Shown: positions 17,311 through 27,158 of the stretch, piece after piece
How the letters are laid out: every line of letters begins with the position of its first letter
Numbering within the stretch: the stretch's first letter is position 1
Origin: Terrihabitans soli
GTDB lineage: Bacteria; Pseudomonadota; Alphaproteobacteria; Rhizobiales; Methylopilaceae
Direction: 5' to 3'
Length of the DNA stretch: 64,000 bases
Assembly (NCBI RefSeq): GCF_014191545.1
Contig: NZ_AP023361.1
Coordinates: 1,082,501 to 1,146,500 of the forward strand
Translations under genes and position numbers: made by a program
The notes under the pieces: generated by a model
Told to the model about the DNA's origin: nothing
Seen by the model: only the letters and a program-made list of their open reading frames with translations
The model's database searches: none

Positions 17311-19308
17311 ATGAGTAGCCCTTCGACCGCGCGCCCGGCACCGCGCGCGAAAGCCGGCGCCGCGCCGCGCGTCAATGCCGAGGGCGGCGAGTTCTTCCGC
17401 GCCTTCCGCGATCTGCAGCCCTATATGTGGCCCGGCGACCGGCCGGACCTGAAGCTGCGCATTGCGCTGGCAATGCTGATGCTGGTCCTGACCAAGCTCA
17501 TCACCATCGCCGTGCCTTACGCCTTCAAATGGGCGACGGACGCGCTGACCCTGATCGATGGCGGCCGCGAGCCCGCAGCCGATGATGCGTGGATGGCGTT
17601 CGCGCTCGGTGCGCCGATCGCCATGGTGATGCTCTACGGCGTCGGACGCATTCTGATGGTCGTCACGGCGCAATTGCGCGACGGTCTCACCGCCGCCGTC
17701 GTCATGCATGCGGTGCGGCGCCTGGCGCTGCGCGTCTTCGATCACATTCATCGCCTCAGCCTGCGCTTTCATCTGAAACGCCGCACCGGCGGCCTGTCGC
17801 GTATTGTCGAGCGCGGCCGCAACGCCATCGAAACACTCACGCGCACGGCCATGCTGACGGTCGTGCCGACGCTTTTTGAATTTGCGCTCGTCCTCGGCGT
17901 GCTGTGGTGGCAGTTCGACTGGCGCTACGTGGCGGTCGTGTCCGTCATGGTTGCCGTCTATGGCTGGTTCACCTTCTCCGCCTCCGAATGGCGGCTCGGC
18001 ATCCGCCGCGTTTTGAACGAGCAGGATACGGACGCCAGCGCCAAAGCCATCGACAGTCTCCTGAACTACGAGACGGTCAAATATTTCGGCAATGAAGAGC
18101 GCGAGGCCGGCCGCTACGACCGCGCCATGGCCGGTTACGAGAAAGCCGCCATCAAGACCTACACCTCATTGTCCTGGCTGAACGCCGGGCAGGCGGTGAT
18201 CTTCTCGATCGGCTTGGCCGCCTGCATGGCGATGGCGGTGATGGATGTGCGCGCCGGGCAAAACACGGTCGGCGATTTCGTGCTCATCAACGCCATGATG
18301 ATCCAGCTCTACCAGCCGCTGAATTTCATGGGCTGGGTCTATCGCGAAATCAAACAGGCGGTGACGGATATCGAAGCGATGTTCCGTCTGCTCGGCGAAG
18401 ATCCCGAGATCGAGGACAAGCCCGGCGCTCCGTCGCTCGTCATTACCGAGGGGCGCGTGCGCTTCGAGGACGTGCATTTCTCCTACGATCCTGACCGCAA
18501 GATTCTGAAAGGCGTCTCGTTCGATGTTCCGGCCGGAAAGACGGTCGCGATCGTCGGCCCTTCGGGCGCCGGCAAATCGACCATTTCGCGTCTCCTCTAC
18601 CGCTTCTACGATGTCTCTTCCGGGCGCATCGTCATCGACGGGCAGGACCTTCGCGACGTCACGCAGAAAAGCGTGCGTGCGGCGATCGGCATGGTTCCGC
18701 AGGATACCGTGCTGTTCAACGACACGATCCGCTACAATATCCGCTATGGCCGCTGGGATGCGAGCGAGGAAGATATCGAGCGCGCCGCGCAGATGGCGCA
18801 GATCGACACTTTCATCCGGGCCATGCCCAAGGGCTATGACACCGAAGTCGGCGAACGTGGATTGAAACTCTCGGGAGGCGAGAAGCAGCGCGTCGCCATC
18901 GCCCGCACCATTCTGAAGGGTCCGCCGATCCTGATCCTCGATGAAGCCACTTCGGCGCTCGACAGCTACACCGAAAAGGAAATCCAGGACGAGTTGGAAC
19001 AGGTCTCGCGCGGACGCACCACGCTCGTCATCGCCCATCGCCTGTCAACCATCGTCAACGCTGATGAGATCTTGGTTATGTCCGCCGGCGAGATCGTCGA
19101 GCGCGGCACCCATTCGGAGCTTCTCTCGAAGCAGGGGCTCTATGCCGGCATGTGGGACCGCCAGCGCGAAGCCGACAAGGCGCGCGAGCTTTTGGCCCGC
19201 ACCGGGGAGGAGGCCTCGCCAGGCACCGAGCCCACTGACGGCGAAGACGAAGACCCCCATCTCGACAAGCCGCCGGTCATCGCGACGGCGGCGGGAAGCT
19301 TGGGGTAG
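17311..19308 (+). CDS. ABC exporter, Atm1/HMT1-like (fused permease-ATPase)
   Basis: 665 residues. An N-terminal six-helix exporter domain (about 45-350) is fused to an ATPase domain (about 375-610) with Walker A GPSGAGKST, signature LSGGEKQR and Walker B LILDEATSALD. The stretch LLNYETVKYFGNEEREAGRYD is characteristic of the Atm1/ABCB7/HMT1 branch, which exports glutathione-linked persulfides or metal-glutathione complexes. A charged C-terminal tail of about 55 residues follows. The gene sits alone between the LysM protein and psd. Confidence 0.88.
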   Translation: MSSPSTARPAPRAKAGAAPRVNAEGGEFFRAFRDLQPYMWPGDRPDLKLRIALAMLMLVLTKLITIAVPYAFKWATDALTLIDGGREPAADDAWMAFALGAPIAMVMLYGVGRILMVVTAQLRDGLTAAVVMHAVRRLALRVFDHIHRLSLRFHLKRRTGGLSRIVERGRNAIETLTRTAMLTVVPTLFEFALVLGVLWWQFDWRYVAVVSVMVAVYGWFTFSASEWRLGIRRVLNEQDTDASAKAIDSLLNYETVKYFGNEEREAGRYDRAMAGYEKAAIKTYTSLSWLNAGQAVIFSIGLAACMAMAVMDVRAGQNTVGDFVLINAMMIQLYQPLNFMGWVYREIKQAVTDIEAMFRLLGEDPEIEDKPGAPSLVITEGRVRFEDVHFSYDPDRKILKGVSFDVPAGKTVAIVGPSGAGKSTISRLLYRFYDVSSGRIVIDGQDLRDVTQKSVRAAIGMVPQDTVLFNDTIRYNIRYGRWDASEEDIERAAQMAQIDTFIRAMPKGYDTEVGERGLKLSGGEKQRVAIARTILKGPPILILDEATSALDSYTEKEIQDELEQVSRGRTTLVIAHRLSTIVNADEILVMSAGEIVERGTHSELLSKQGLYAGMWDRQREADKARELLARTGEEASPGTEPTDGEDEDPHLDKPPVIATAAGSLG

Positions 19309-19379
19309 GCGGGTCTGTTCGCTTTCGCTTCTAAGGCGAGAGCGGTCATGCTATCTCCCGCGCCTCAAAAGAGGGCCAC

Positions 19380-20084
19380 ATGATCTCGTCCGTCATCGAC
19401 TCGATCCGCAAATTCATTCCGCCCATCCACCGCGAGGGCTACCCGTTCATCGGCATCGCCTTTGTCGCGGCGCTGATCCTCATGCTGCTGTGGGAGCCGC
19501 TCGGCTGGATCGGCTTCATCCTCACGGTCTATGTCGCGTATTTCTTCCGCGACCCGATCCGGGTCACGCCGCTCAGCGGAAATCTCGTGGTGTCGCCGGC
19601 CGATGGTGTCGTCACCGCGGTCGATCAGGCGGTGCCGCCGCCGGAGCTTGGGCTCGGCCGTGAAAAGCGCACCCGCATCTCGATCTTCCTGTCGGTGTTC
19701 AATGTGCATGTGAACCGCGTGCCGGTCGGCGGCACGATCGAGCGCATATCCTACCGCCCGGGCAAATTCCTCAATGCCGATCTCGACAAAGCGAGCGAGG
19801 ACAATGAGCGCAACAGCCTCCTGATCAAGACCGGCGATCACCAGGTGGCGGTGGTCCAGATTGCGGGTCTCATCGCCCGCCGCATCGTCTGCTGGGCCAA
19901 AGAGGGCGAGACACTCGCCCCCGGAGCCCGTTTTGGCCTGATCCGGTTCGGCTCGCGCCTCGACGTCTACCTCCCGGCCGGGGCGGTTACGACCACCTCT
20001 GTCGGCCAGACGGCGGTGGGGGGCGAAACCGTCCTGGCCGACCTGTCCGGTAAGGCTGAATCGATAACCTTCCGGCAGGATTAG
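19380..20084 (+). CDS. psd: Phosphatidylserine decarboxylase proenzyme, short type
   Basis: 234 residues. Two N-terminal hydrophobic segments anchor it at the inner membrane. FSVFNVHVN-type catalytic sequence ([11 protein letters not shown]) and [10 protein letters not shown] near the C-terminus mark the PSD-A family; the Gly-Ser bond in FGS is the self-cleavage site that makes the pyruvoyl group. It converts phosphatidylserine to phosphatidylethanolamine. It is followed by the synthase gene pssA in the same direction, the normal alphaproteobacterial pairing. Confidence 0.95.
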   Translation: MISSVIDSIRKFIPPIHREGYPFIGIAFVAALILMLLWEPLGWIGFILTVYVAYFFRDPIRVTPLSGNLVVSPADGVVTAVDQAVPPPELGLGREKRTRISIFLSVFNVHVNRVPVGGTIERISYRPGKFLNADLDKASEDNERNSLLIKTGDHQVAVVQIAGLIARRIVCWAKEGETLAPGARFGLIRFGSRLDVYLPAGAVTTTSVGQTAVGGETVLADLSGKAESITFRQD

Positions 20085-20155
20085 CCAATAGGCCGCTTCG
20101 CGCGTTAAATAGGGAGAGGGGTCGGCACGCCGGCCCTGCCGTTAAGAGGATGCCC

Positions 20156-21031
20156 ATGGCCGGCCTGTTTTCGCCTTTCGACCCCGACCACGATCCGAAG
20201 CCCAGGCGCTTCCGGCCGGTGCCGATCCGCATCCTCATTCCCAATCTGATGACGATCCTCGCCATCTGCGTCGGCCTCACGGCCATCCGGATGGGCATTG
20301 AGGGGCGGATGGAACTGGCGGTCTATGCCGTCGTCATCGCCGCCTTCCTTGACGGTCTCGACGGCCGCCTCGCGCGCATGCTCAAGGGCACGTCGCGCTT
20401 CGGCGCCGAGCTCGACAGCCTGTGCGATTTCGTCAATTTCGGCGTCGTCCCGGCGGTGCTTCTCTACATCTACACCCTGACCGATCTCGGCTCGTTCGGC
20501 TGGGCCGGCGCCATCGTCTTTGCGGTGGCGGCGGCACTGCGTCTTGCCCGCTTCAACGTGGCGCTCGATGCGCCCAAGCCCGATTACGCGCAGGATTTCT
20601 TCGTCGGCGTTCCGGCCCCGGTCGGCGCGCTCTTGGTGATGCTGCCGATCTATCTCGGCCATCTCGGCACGCTCAATCTGCCGGCGCTGACCGCCACGGC
20701 CTCGCTCATCTACTGCGTGTTCATTGCGCTTCTGATGGTGTCGAAATTCCCGACCTGGTCGTTCAAGAAGTCGGCGTCTCGCGTGCCGCGCGAAATGGTC
20801 GTGCCGGTGATCTTCGTCACCGTCCTGCTCGGCGCGGTGCTCGTCTCCTACACGTTCGAATTTCTGATGGTCGGCGTTTTCCTTTATCTCGCGCTGATGC
20901 CCGTGGCGTTTATGAGCTATCAGCGCCAGGCGCGCGCCTATGGTGCGAGCATTGCCCCCGAGCAAGCTCCGGATGCACCGCAGCCCGTGCCGGAAGAGGG
21001 CGAAGACCGCTCGGACGCACGACTGCATTGA
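20156..21031 (+). CDS. pssA: CDP-diacylglycerol-serine O-phosphatidyltransferase
   Basis: About 291 residues with many transmembrane helices. The CDP-alcohol phosphotransferase motif is complete: DG RL AR, eight residues, G, three, D, three, D, seen in DGRLARMLKG and GAELDSLCD. It makes phosphatidylserine from CDP-diacylglycerol and serine, feeding the Psd just upstream. AAGAGG at 20144-20149 directly abuts an ATG at 20150 but is well spaced (six bases) from the ATG at 20156, which is therefore preferred; the 20150 start adds two residues. The Lys/Arg-rich cytoplasmic N-terminus and acidic tail are normal for this type. Confidence 0.93.
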   Translation: MAGLFSPFDPDHDPKPRRFRPVPIRILIPNLMTILAICVGLTAIRMGIEGRMELAVYAVVIAAFLDGLDGRLARMLKGTSRFGAELDSLCDFVNFGVVPAVLLYIYTLTDLGSFGWAGAIVFAVAAALRLARFNVALDAPKPDYAQDFFVGVPAPVGALLVMLPIYLGHLGTLNLPALTATASLIYCVFIALLMVSKFPTWSFKKSASRVPREMVVPVIFVTVLLGAVLVSYTFEFLMVGVFLYLALMPVAFMSYQRQARAYGASIAPEQAPDAPQPVPEEGEDRSDARLH

Positions 21032-21065
21032 GACTCGCGGCCGCTTTCGGCCATAAGACGTCTCA

Positions 21066-21791
21066 GTGACAGTCTATCTGCTTATTTTCGTTCTCGGCCT
21101 TGCGGCAGGCTGCCTTAGCGGCGTCGTCGGCACCGGCGCCGGCATCATTCTTCTGCCCATCCTGGTGTTCCAGTTCGGCGCGCAGGAAGCGGTGCCGATC
21201 ATGGCCGTTGCCGGGCTGATGGGAAATCTCGCCAAGATCATGTCGTGGTGGCGCGAAGTCGATCTGCGCGGCTTCCTCGCTTATTCGATTGCGGGCGCGG
21301 TGGGCGCGGCGGGCGGTGCGATGACGCTGCTCGTTCTGCCGCCCAATACCGCGGAAGCGGCTCTCGGCATTCTCTTCCTTCTCATCGTGCCGGTGCGCCA
21401 TTTCCTTGCGGCGCGCGGCGTCAAGCTCGGCCTTGTCGGACTTGTCATCTCCGGTGCGCTGATCAGCTTCATCAGCGGCATTGTCCTGACATCGGGGCCG
21501 ATGAGTATTCCGGCTTTCGCCGCCTACGGCTTAACCAAAGGCGCGCTGCTGTCGACCGAGGCGCTGTCGGCCTTTGTCGTCCAGCTCGTCAAGGTCGGCA
21601 TTTTCTGGTGGGCCGGTGCGCTGCCGCTCGCCTCGGTTCTGAAGGGCGCGGCGGTCGGTGCATCGATCATGCTCGGCGCCTTTGTCGGTAAGGCGGTGGT
21701 GCAGCGCATGTCGGCGCGGATGTTCGAGCGCGCGCTCGATCTCATGCTGATCGTTGCCGGACTTTCCATGCTCTGGGCGGCGTTCGCCTAG
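21066..21791 (+). CDS. TauE/SafE family permease (sulfite/anion exporter-like)
   Basis: 241 residues, about seven to eight hydrophobic segments. GxxSGVVGTGAGIILLP near the N-terminus (LSGVVGTGAGIILLPIL) is the first TauE/SafE repeat, and ISGIVLTSGPMSIPAF the second. Members export sulfite, sulfoacetate or related anions. The start is GTG with no strong ribosome site. It lies 34 bases after pssA and overlaps the tail of an opposite-strand gene by 4 bases. No sulfur gene is next to it, although a sulfur-type cluster lies about 16 kb downstream, so its substrate is open. Confidence 0.82.
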   Translation: MTVYLLIFVLGLAAGCLSGVVGTGAGIILLPILVFQFGAQEAVPIMAVAGLMGNLAKIMSWWREVDLRGFLAYSIAGAVGAAGGAMTLLVLPPNTAEAALGILFLLIVPVRHFLAARGVKLGLVGLVISGALISFISGIVLTSGPMSIPAFAAYGLTKGALLSTEALSAFVVQLVKVGIFWWAGALPLASVLKGAAVGASIMLGAFVGKAVVQRMSARMFERALDLMLIVAGLSMLWAAFA

Positions 21792-22144
21792 AGAGATTTG
21801 TCGTCGCCCTCGTAGACATCGCGTATGTTCGGCGGCACGGGGAAGCCAAAACCCGAGCCAAGCTCAAACCACTTCAAGCGCCTCTCTTTATGAAAGCTGC
21901 TCGTGTAGAGCTCGATCCCGATTTTGTTCAGCGCCAGCTGTAAAGCCTGAACCGGATCGATGCCGACGGCGTAAGAGGATAGTGTCTTGCCAGGCCAATC
22001 GATTTCATACTCGCAGTGGAAGTCGAAATTTTCGGTCGTCTTGTCGATGGGCTTGTAGATTCGGATTTCCACCTTCTGTTCCAGTCCGTCCCCTACGATC
22101 TTAAGCGTGCGCGTGGCGATCGGCGTGTCGGTGCGGGACGTCAT
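21788..22144 (-). CDS. Hypothetical protein, 118 residues (DUF6968-like)
   Basis: A small soluble protein with no signal or membrane segment. It has an N-terminal TPIATRTLKIVG strand and a central HCEYEIDWPG stretch, then GIDPVQALQLALNKIG, in which an aspartate and a QAL helix resemble the DUF6968-type proteins as I remember them. Its function is unknown. It is transcribed with, but 29 bases downstream of, the RND pump gene, so it may be the last gene of that operon. Codon usage matches the neighbours. Confidence 0.7.
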   Translation of the reverse strand: MTSRTDTPIATRTLKIVGDGLEQKVEIRIYKPIDKTTENFDFHCEYEIDWPGKTLSSYAVGIDPVQALQLALNKIGIELYTSSFHKERRLKWFELGSGFGFPVPPNIRDVYEGDDKSL

Positions 22145-22173
22145 TCAACAGTCTCCGATAATCAAGAAGGTGG

Positions 22174-25100
22174 TTATTCCGCCGCTTCCTGCAGCGTGCC
22201 GTGGCCGCGTTTTTTCGGCGCGTCTTCGTCATTCTCCGTCGGGCCGACAAAGCGTCCGAGCTTCTTCGACACCCACACGCCGACATCGTCCATGATCGTA
22301 TAGAAGCTCGGCACGAACATCAGCGACAGCATGGTCGAGACGGCAAGGCCGCCGATCACCGCGATCGCCATCGGTGCGCGGAATTCGCCGCCCTGGCCGA
22401 GGCCGAGCGCGGACGGCACCATGCCGGCGATCATCGCAATCGTCGTCATGACGATGGGCCGGGCGCGCTTGCGGCCCGCATCGATGATGGCGAGATCGCG
22501 CGGCGTGCCTTTGGCTTCGGACTCGACGGCGAAATCGACCAGCATGATGGCGTTCTTCGTCACAACGCCCATCAGCATCAGAATGCCGATAACGACCGGC
22601 ATCGAGATCGAATTGTTCGTCACCAGCAAAGCCAGGATCACCCCGCCGATCGACAGCGGCAGCGAGGCCAGAATGGTGATCGGCTGGAACACGCCGCCGA
22701 ACAGCAGCACCAACACGCCGAGCACCATCATGATGCCGGCGCCCATGGCTTTGGCGAAGCCGGCGAAGACCTCGCCCATCACCTCCGCATCGGCGCCCTG
22801 AATAATGGTGACGCCCTTGGGCAGATTCTTGGCTTCCGGCAAATCGAGAACCGCATTCACCGCATCGCCGAGCTGCATGCCGCCGGTCAGGTCCGCGCCG
22901 AGCACGATGCGGCGTTGGCGGTCATAGCGCTCGATGGAGGAGGGGCCTTCGCCGAAACCGACATCGGCGACAGCCGAGAGCGGTACTGACCGCCCGCCGG
23001 AACCTGCGGGCACCGAGAGCTGCTCGAGAACGCCCGCGCTCGTGCGCGCGCTTTCGCGCAGCTGCACGCGGATCGGGATCAGGCGCTCGCCGGTGTTGAG
23101 CTTTGCAAGATTGGCATCGACATCGCCGATGGTCGCAACGCGGATCGTTTGCGAGATCGCATCCGTCGTAATACCGAGATCGGCGGCGCGGTCGAGCCGC
23201 GGCTCGACGAAGAGCTCGGGCCGCGACAGGCCGGTCGACGGCGCGACATTGAGGAAGTCCGACACGCGCCGCATGCCGTTTTCGAGATCGGCCGCGCCTT
23301 TCGCCAGTTCGTCCGGGTTCGGCCCGGTGAGAGTGATCGACAATTCGCGTTCGCCGCGCTCGTTCACATACCAGGCGCGCACATCCGGCACCTCGGCGAC
23401 GATGCGGGCGACTTCGGCTTCGATTTCCTTTTGCGACCGGTCGCGCGCATTTTTCGGCGTCAGGCGAATGATGATCGCCGATTTGCGGATTTCGAGCACG
23501 CCTGTCGGCGTCGTGCCGCCCATGACGAAGACGGACTGCACTTCGGGCAGTTTCTTCAGGCGCGCGGTGATCTCGTCGGTGACGGCGCGCGTGTCCTCGA
23601 GCTTTGAGCCCGGCGGCAGTTCCGCCTGCACGACAATGCGCGCCGCATCCTCGTTCGGCATGAAACCGGTCGGCAAAAGGCTCGTCGACATCAGCGAGAC
23701 GATGAAAATCGCAATGCCACCGACAAGCGTCATCCAGCGATGGCGCAACGAGACGCGCAGCGCGCCCGTATAAAGGCGCATGATGCGCCCGTCTTTTTCC
23801 TCGACATGCTTATGCGGGCGCAGGAAATAGGCCGCTATCAAAGGCGTGATCAGGCGCGCGACCAGCAGCGAGATGAAGACGGCGGCAGCGACCGTGAGGC
23901 CGAACTGCGAGAAATACTGGCCGGGCACGCCGCCCATGAAGGAGACAGGCGCAAAGACGGCCACGATCGTCATCGTAATCGCGATAACGGCAAGGCCGAT
24001 CTCGTCGGCGGCTTCCATCGCGGCGCGGTAGGGGGATTTCCCCATGCGCATATGGCGCACGATGTTCTCGATCTCGACGATGGCGTCGTCGACGAGAATG
24101 CCGGTGACGAGCGTAAGCGCGAGCAGGCTGACGAGATTGAGCGAAAAGCCCATCAGGTCCATGAGGAAGAAGGTCGGGATGATCGACAGCGGCAGGGCGA
24201 TGGCCGAAATCACCGTCGCGCGCCAGTCGCGCAGGAAGATGAAGACGACGATGATGGCCAGAACCGCGCCCTCGATCAGCGAGTGCATGGCGCTTTCGTA
24301 ATTGCCCTCGGTGTAGGACACAGGCTCGTCGATCAGCGAATAGGCGACCTCGGGGTTCGCCTCCTGCATGGCTTTCAGCTTCTTCGACACCTCGTCGGCG
24401 ACGGCGACATCGCTCGCGCCTTTGGTGCGGAAGATGTTGAACGAGACGACGGGCTCGCCATTGTTGCGGGCAAAGCTGCGCGCTTCCTCGGCAGTGTCCT
24501 TCACCTCGCCGAGTTCGGACAGGCGCACTTCGCGTCCGTTCGCCAGCGAGATTTTCATGTCGGTCAGATTTTCGACCGTGCGCGCATTGGCCAGCGTGCG
24601 GATCGTCTGTTCCTGCCCGCCGATTTCGCCGCGACCGCCGGCAAGGTCCGTATTGATCGAGCGGATCTGCGCGTTGACTTCGGCGGCGGTGACGCCGAGC
24701 GCCATCAGCCGGTCGGGGTCGAGCTCGACACGGATTTCGCGGGCGATGCCGCCGATGCGCTGCACGCGGCCGACGCCTTTCAGGCCTTGAAGCTGGCGGA
24801 TGACGACATCGTCGACATACCAGGAGAGCTGTTCCAGCGTCATGCCGGGCGAGGCCGCGGCGTAGGAGATGATGGACTGGCCCTCGACATCGATGCGGTT
24901 GACGACCGGCTCTTCAATCGTGCGCGGCAGCTCGGCGCGGATTTTCGAGATCGCGTCCTTCACATCGTCGACGGCGCGGTCGGTATCGGTTTCGAGCTGG
25001 AATTCGATGACGGTCGAGGACAGACCGTCCGAGACCGTCGACATCACATGTTTGACACCGGTGAGGTTCGCAACCGAATCCTCGATGCGCTTGGTCACCT

Positions 25101-25290
25101 GCGATTCAAGTTCGGACGGCGCGGCGCCGGCTTCGGAGACCGAGACCTGAACGAGCGGAATGTCGATGTTCGGAAAACGCGTCACCGGTAGTTCGCTGAA
25201 GGCGAACAGGCCGAGGATCGTCAGAACGACGAACAGCACAATGCCGGGAATGGGCCGCTTGATCGACGCGGCCGAGATATTGAGCCTCAC
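22174..25290 (-). CDS. RND efflux pump inner-membrane subunit (AcrB/HAE1-type)
   Basis: 1038 residues, full length for the family. One N-terminal helix, a large periplasmic domain, a central helix bundle, a second periplasmic domain and a C-terminal bundle are recognisable. The segment with VTGILVDDAIVEIENIVRHM carries the paired aspartates of the proton relay. The start is GTG at 25290, overlapping the adaptor stop (GTGA). It uses the proton gradient to expel hydrophobic or amphipathic compounds with the upstream adaptor. No outer-membrane channel gene is in this operon, so it must borrow one. Confidence 0.93.
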   Translation of the reverse strand: MRLNISAASIKRPIPGIVLFVVLTILGLFAFSELPVTRFPNIDIPLVQVSVSEAGAAPSELESQVTKRIEDSVANLTGVKHVMSTVSDGLSSTVIEFQLETDTDRAVDDVKDAISKIRAELPRTIEEPVVNRIDVEGQSIISYAAASPGMTLEQLSWYVDDVVIRQLQGLKGVGRVQRIGGIAREIRVELDPDRLMALGVTAAEVNAQIRSINTDLAGGRGEIGGQEQTIRTLANARTVENLTDMKISLANGREVRLSELGEVKDTAEEARSFARNNGEPVVSFNIFRTKGASDVAVADEVSKKLKAMQEANPEVAYSLIDEPVSYTEGNYESAMHSLIEGAVLAIIVVFIFLRDWRATVISAIALPLSIIPTFFLMDLMGFSLNLVSLLALTLVTGILVDDAIVEIENIVRHMRMGKSPYRAAMEAADEIGLAVIAITMTIVAVFAPVSFMGGVPGQYFSQFGLTVAAAVFISLLVARLITPLIAAYFLRPHKHVEEKDGRIMRLYTGALRVSLRHRWMTLVGGIAIFIVSLMSTSLLPTGFMPNEDAARIVVQAELPPGSKLEDTRAVTDEITARLKKLPEVQSVFVMGGTTPTGVLEIRKSAIIIRLTPKNARDRSQKEIEAEVARIVAEVPDVRAWYVNERGERELSITLTGPNPDELAKGAADLENGMRRVSDFLNVAPSTGLSRPELFVEPRLDRAADLGITTDAISQTIRVATIGDVDANLAKLNTGERLIPIRVQLRESARTSAGVLEQLSVPAGSGGRSVPLSAVADVGFGEGPSSIERYDRQRRIVLGADLTGGMQLGDAVNAVLDLPEAKNLPKGVTIIQGADAEVMGEVFAGFAKAMGAGIMMVLGVLVLLFGGVFQPITILASLPLSIGGVILALLVTNNSISMPVVIGILMLMGVVTKNAIMLVDFAVESEAKGTPRDLAIIDAGRKRARPIVMTTIAMIAGMVPSALGLGQGGEFRAPMAIAVIGGLAVSTMLSLMFVPSFYTIMDDVGVWVSKKLGRFVGPTENDEDAPKKRGHGTLQEAAE

Positions 25291-26456
25291 CGCGCCGCCT
25301 CCGCCTCATTGGTTTCGATGGGCGTCACCGCATCGCCGTCGCGCAGGAACGAGCCGGCGCGCGAGACGACGAGTTCGTTCTCGGCAAGACCCGATTTGAT
25401 TTCGGCGCGTGTTGCGGAGCGCAGGCCGATGGTGACCTCGCGCGTTGCGATCTTGTTGTCGATGACGACCTGAACCGTGCTTTTGCCGGCTGAGACCGTG
25501 ATCGCTGAGATCGGAACCGTGACGGCGGTCTGCCGCCCGACTTCGACGACGCCCGAAGCAAAGGAGCCGATGGTCACTTTGGCGTCCAGAGGAAGAGCCA
25601 CCCGCAATTTGCCGAGCCGCGTTGCCGGATCGACTTCGGAGGAGATGAGGCGGATCGTGCCGCTGAGCGGCGTGCTGAGACCTGCTGTCGTGACACGCAC
25701 GCTCTGGCCGGTCTGGAATCGCACAAGCGTGCTATCGACGACATCGGCCTGAAGCTCGATGGCACCGGCTTCGATGATGCGGAAGGAGGGCTCCGCCGCC
25801 ATGCTGGCGATGGCGCCGAGGCGGATGGTCCGGCGGCTGACAACGCCGCCGGTCGGTGCCTTGATCTCGGTGCGGGCGAGGCGGATCGCGATCTGTTCGG
25901 ACTGCGCCTGGGCAACTTTTAGATTGTGCTCGGCAGCGCGCTGGCGCGCCTCAGAAACGCGCGATGTGGCCAGCCGCTGATCGTAGGCGGCTTTGGCTAT
26001 CGTCTTAGACTGGACAAGCGTTTCGGCGCGCTCCAACGCGAGCTTCGATTCCGCGACATTGGCCTCAGCCTCGGCGATCTGCGCCTGAGCCTGCGCGATC
26101 GAAGCCTGCGCCTGCGCGGCCTCGGCATCCAAAGCCGATTTCGACAGGCGGGCCAGCACCTGGCCTTTTTCGACGCGGTCGCCTTCCTCGACGAGGATTT
26201 CGGTGACGGCAAGGCCTTCGACCTCGGGTGAGACCATAACTTCTTCGCGCGCCACAAGCGTGCCGGAAACATGCGCTTCTTCGGAAATTTCGCGGCGTGC
26301 CGCGCGCACGACGCTCACCGAAGGCGCGCGCTTTTCGGCCGTCTGCGGCGCCGCATCGGCATTGTCGGACGATCCGCCGAAGACGAGCCAGCCGCCGCCG
26401 AGCACGACAGCGGCGAGGGCGATACCGGCGATGATGAAACTACGGCGCATTGTCAT
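25287..26456 (-). CDS. RND efflux periplasmic adaptor subunit (HlyD/MFP family)
   Basis: 389 residues. An N-terminal membrane anchor (FIIAGIALAAVVLGGGWLVF), a lipoyl/barrel-sandwich half before and after a long coiled-coil hairpin (about 105-185, rich in Ala/Gln/Glu: AQASIAQAQAQIAEAEANVA), then beta-barrel and membrane-proximal domains. It bridges the inner-membrane pump to an outer-membrane channel. It overlaps the PadR stop by one base (TAATG) and the pump start by four. A second ATG two codons in is an alternative start. Confidence 0.92.
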   Translation of the reverse strand: MTMRRSFIIAGIALAAVVLGGGWLVFGGSSDNADAAPQTAEKRAPSVSVVRAARREISEEAHVSGTLVAREEVMVSPEVEGLAVTEILVEEGDRVEKGQVLARLSKSALDAEAAQAQASIAQAQAQIAEAEANVAESKLALERAETLVQSKTIAKAAYDQRLATSRVSEARQRAAEHNLKVAQAQSEQIAIRLARTEIKAPTGGVVSRRTIRLGAIASMAAEPSFRIIEAGAIELQADVVDSTLVRFQTGQSVRVTTAGLSTPLSGTIRLISSEVDPATRLGKLRVALPLDAKVTIGSFASGVVEVGRQTAVTVPISAITVSAGKSTVQVVIDNKIATREVTIGLRSATRAEIKSGLAENELVVSRAGSFLRDGDAVTPIETNEAEAAR

Positions 26457-27043
26457 TACTCGGCTGCGGTCTGGGTGTCGGTGTCGTGGAGGGCGCAGAC
26501 GGGCAGGTGCTCGCCGGGCTTTGCGGTGCCGGCGAGAGCCTCAAGCCGGCTGCGGTTTTTCTCGATAAAGGCGATCTCGTTCTTGAACTGGGTGACGCCC
26601 CAATCGACAAGCCAGCCCGAGGTCGAGTGCCGTTCGGATTCGACCAGAGGTTCAAGCGTCGAGACTTCGGCGCGCTGCTGCGCCAGCCGCTCGTCGATGG
26701 CGCGGGCGACCGTCTCGCGCGACAGGAACGGCGCGCAGAGCGCGATGATGCCGAAATGCGAGCGGAAGACGTCGGGTTCGGGCGCCGCGCTCATATCCTC
26801 GATAAAGGCTTTGCTGCCGGCCGCGGTGAGGGAATAGACGCGGCGCGGCGGCTTGCCGGGCTGCGTTTCTTCGCGGCTGGCGACAAGGCCTTCCTGTTCG
26901 AGCCTGGCGAGCGCCGGGTAGATCGAGCCGAAGCTCGCGCCGCCGAGATGGAAGAACGGGCCGTCCTCCCAGTGTTTTTTCAGGTCGTAGCCGGACGCCT
27001 CGCCATGGGCGAGGATCGCAAGGCAGATCGTGCGGATATTCAT
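26456..27043 (-). CDS. PadR-family transcriptional regulator
   Basis: 195 residues. An N-terminal winged helix (1-80) with LAILAHGEASGYDLKKHWED and SFGSIYPALARLEQEGLV is the PadR signature, followed by an alpha-helical Vir_act_alpha_C dimerisation domain (about 95-180). It is the first gene of the efflux operon and overlaps the adaptor by one base. PadR proteins are usually repressors released by phenolic or drug ligands. A 17-base perfect inverted repeat 29 bases upstream is the likely operator. Confidence 0.9.
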   Translation of the reverse strand: MNIRTICLAILAHGEASGYDLKKHWEDGPFFHLGGASFGSIYPALARLEQEGLVASREETQPGKPPRRVYSLTAAGSKAFIEDMSAAPEPDVFRSHFGIIALCAPFLSRETVARAIDERLAQQRAEVSTLEPLVESERHSTSGWLVDWGVTQFKNEIAFIEKNRSRLEALAGTAKPGEHLPVCALHDTDTQTAAE

Positions 27044-27071
27044 TTTGAGACAATCCTATTCCGTCCCGGCA

Positions 27072-27088
27072 TATATCGAACCGATATA
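27072..27088. promoter_or_regulatory. Inverted repeat TATATCG-AAC-CGATATA, candidate PadR operator
   Basis: A perfect 7-base inverted repeat with a 3-base spacer, 29 bases upstream of padR in the 115-base divergent gap before the cytochrome gene. Its position next to a PadR-led efflux operon suggests autoregulation. It could also influence the divergent cytochrome gene. The repeat is observed; binding is inferred. Confidence 0.55.
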
Positions 27089-27158
27089 GGCAGAAGAAAG
27101 GCGTGGCTCTTTAGAAGCGTTCCGGATTAGCCTGCAGCCGGGTGGCAGAAGGGGTCCG

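Noticed and set aside
23740-25191. 483-residue open frame opposite the RND pump
   Set aside because: Antisense shadow with biased Arg/Asp/His composition and no motif; the RND gene is full length.
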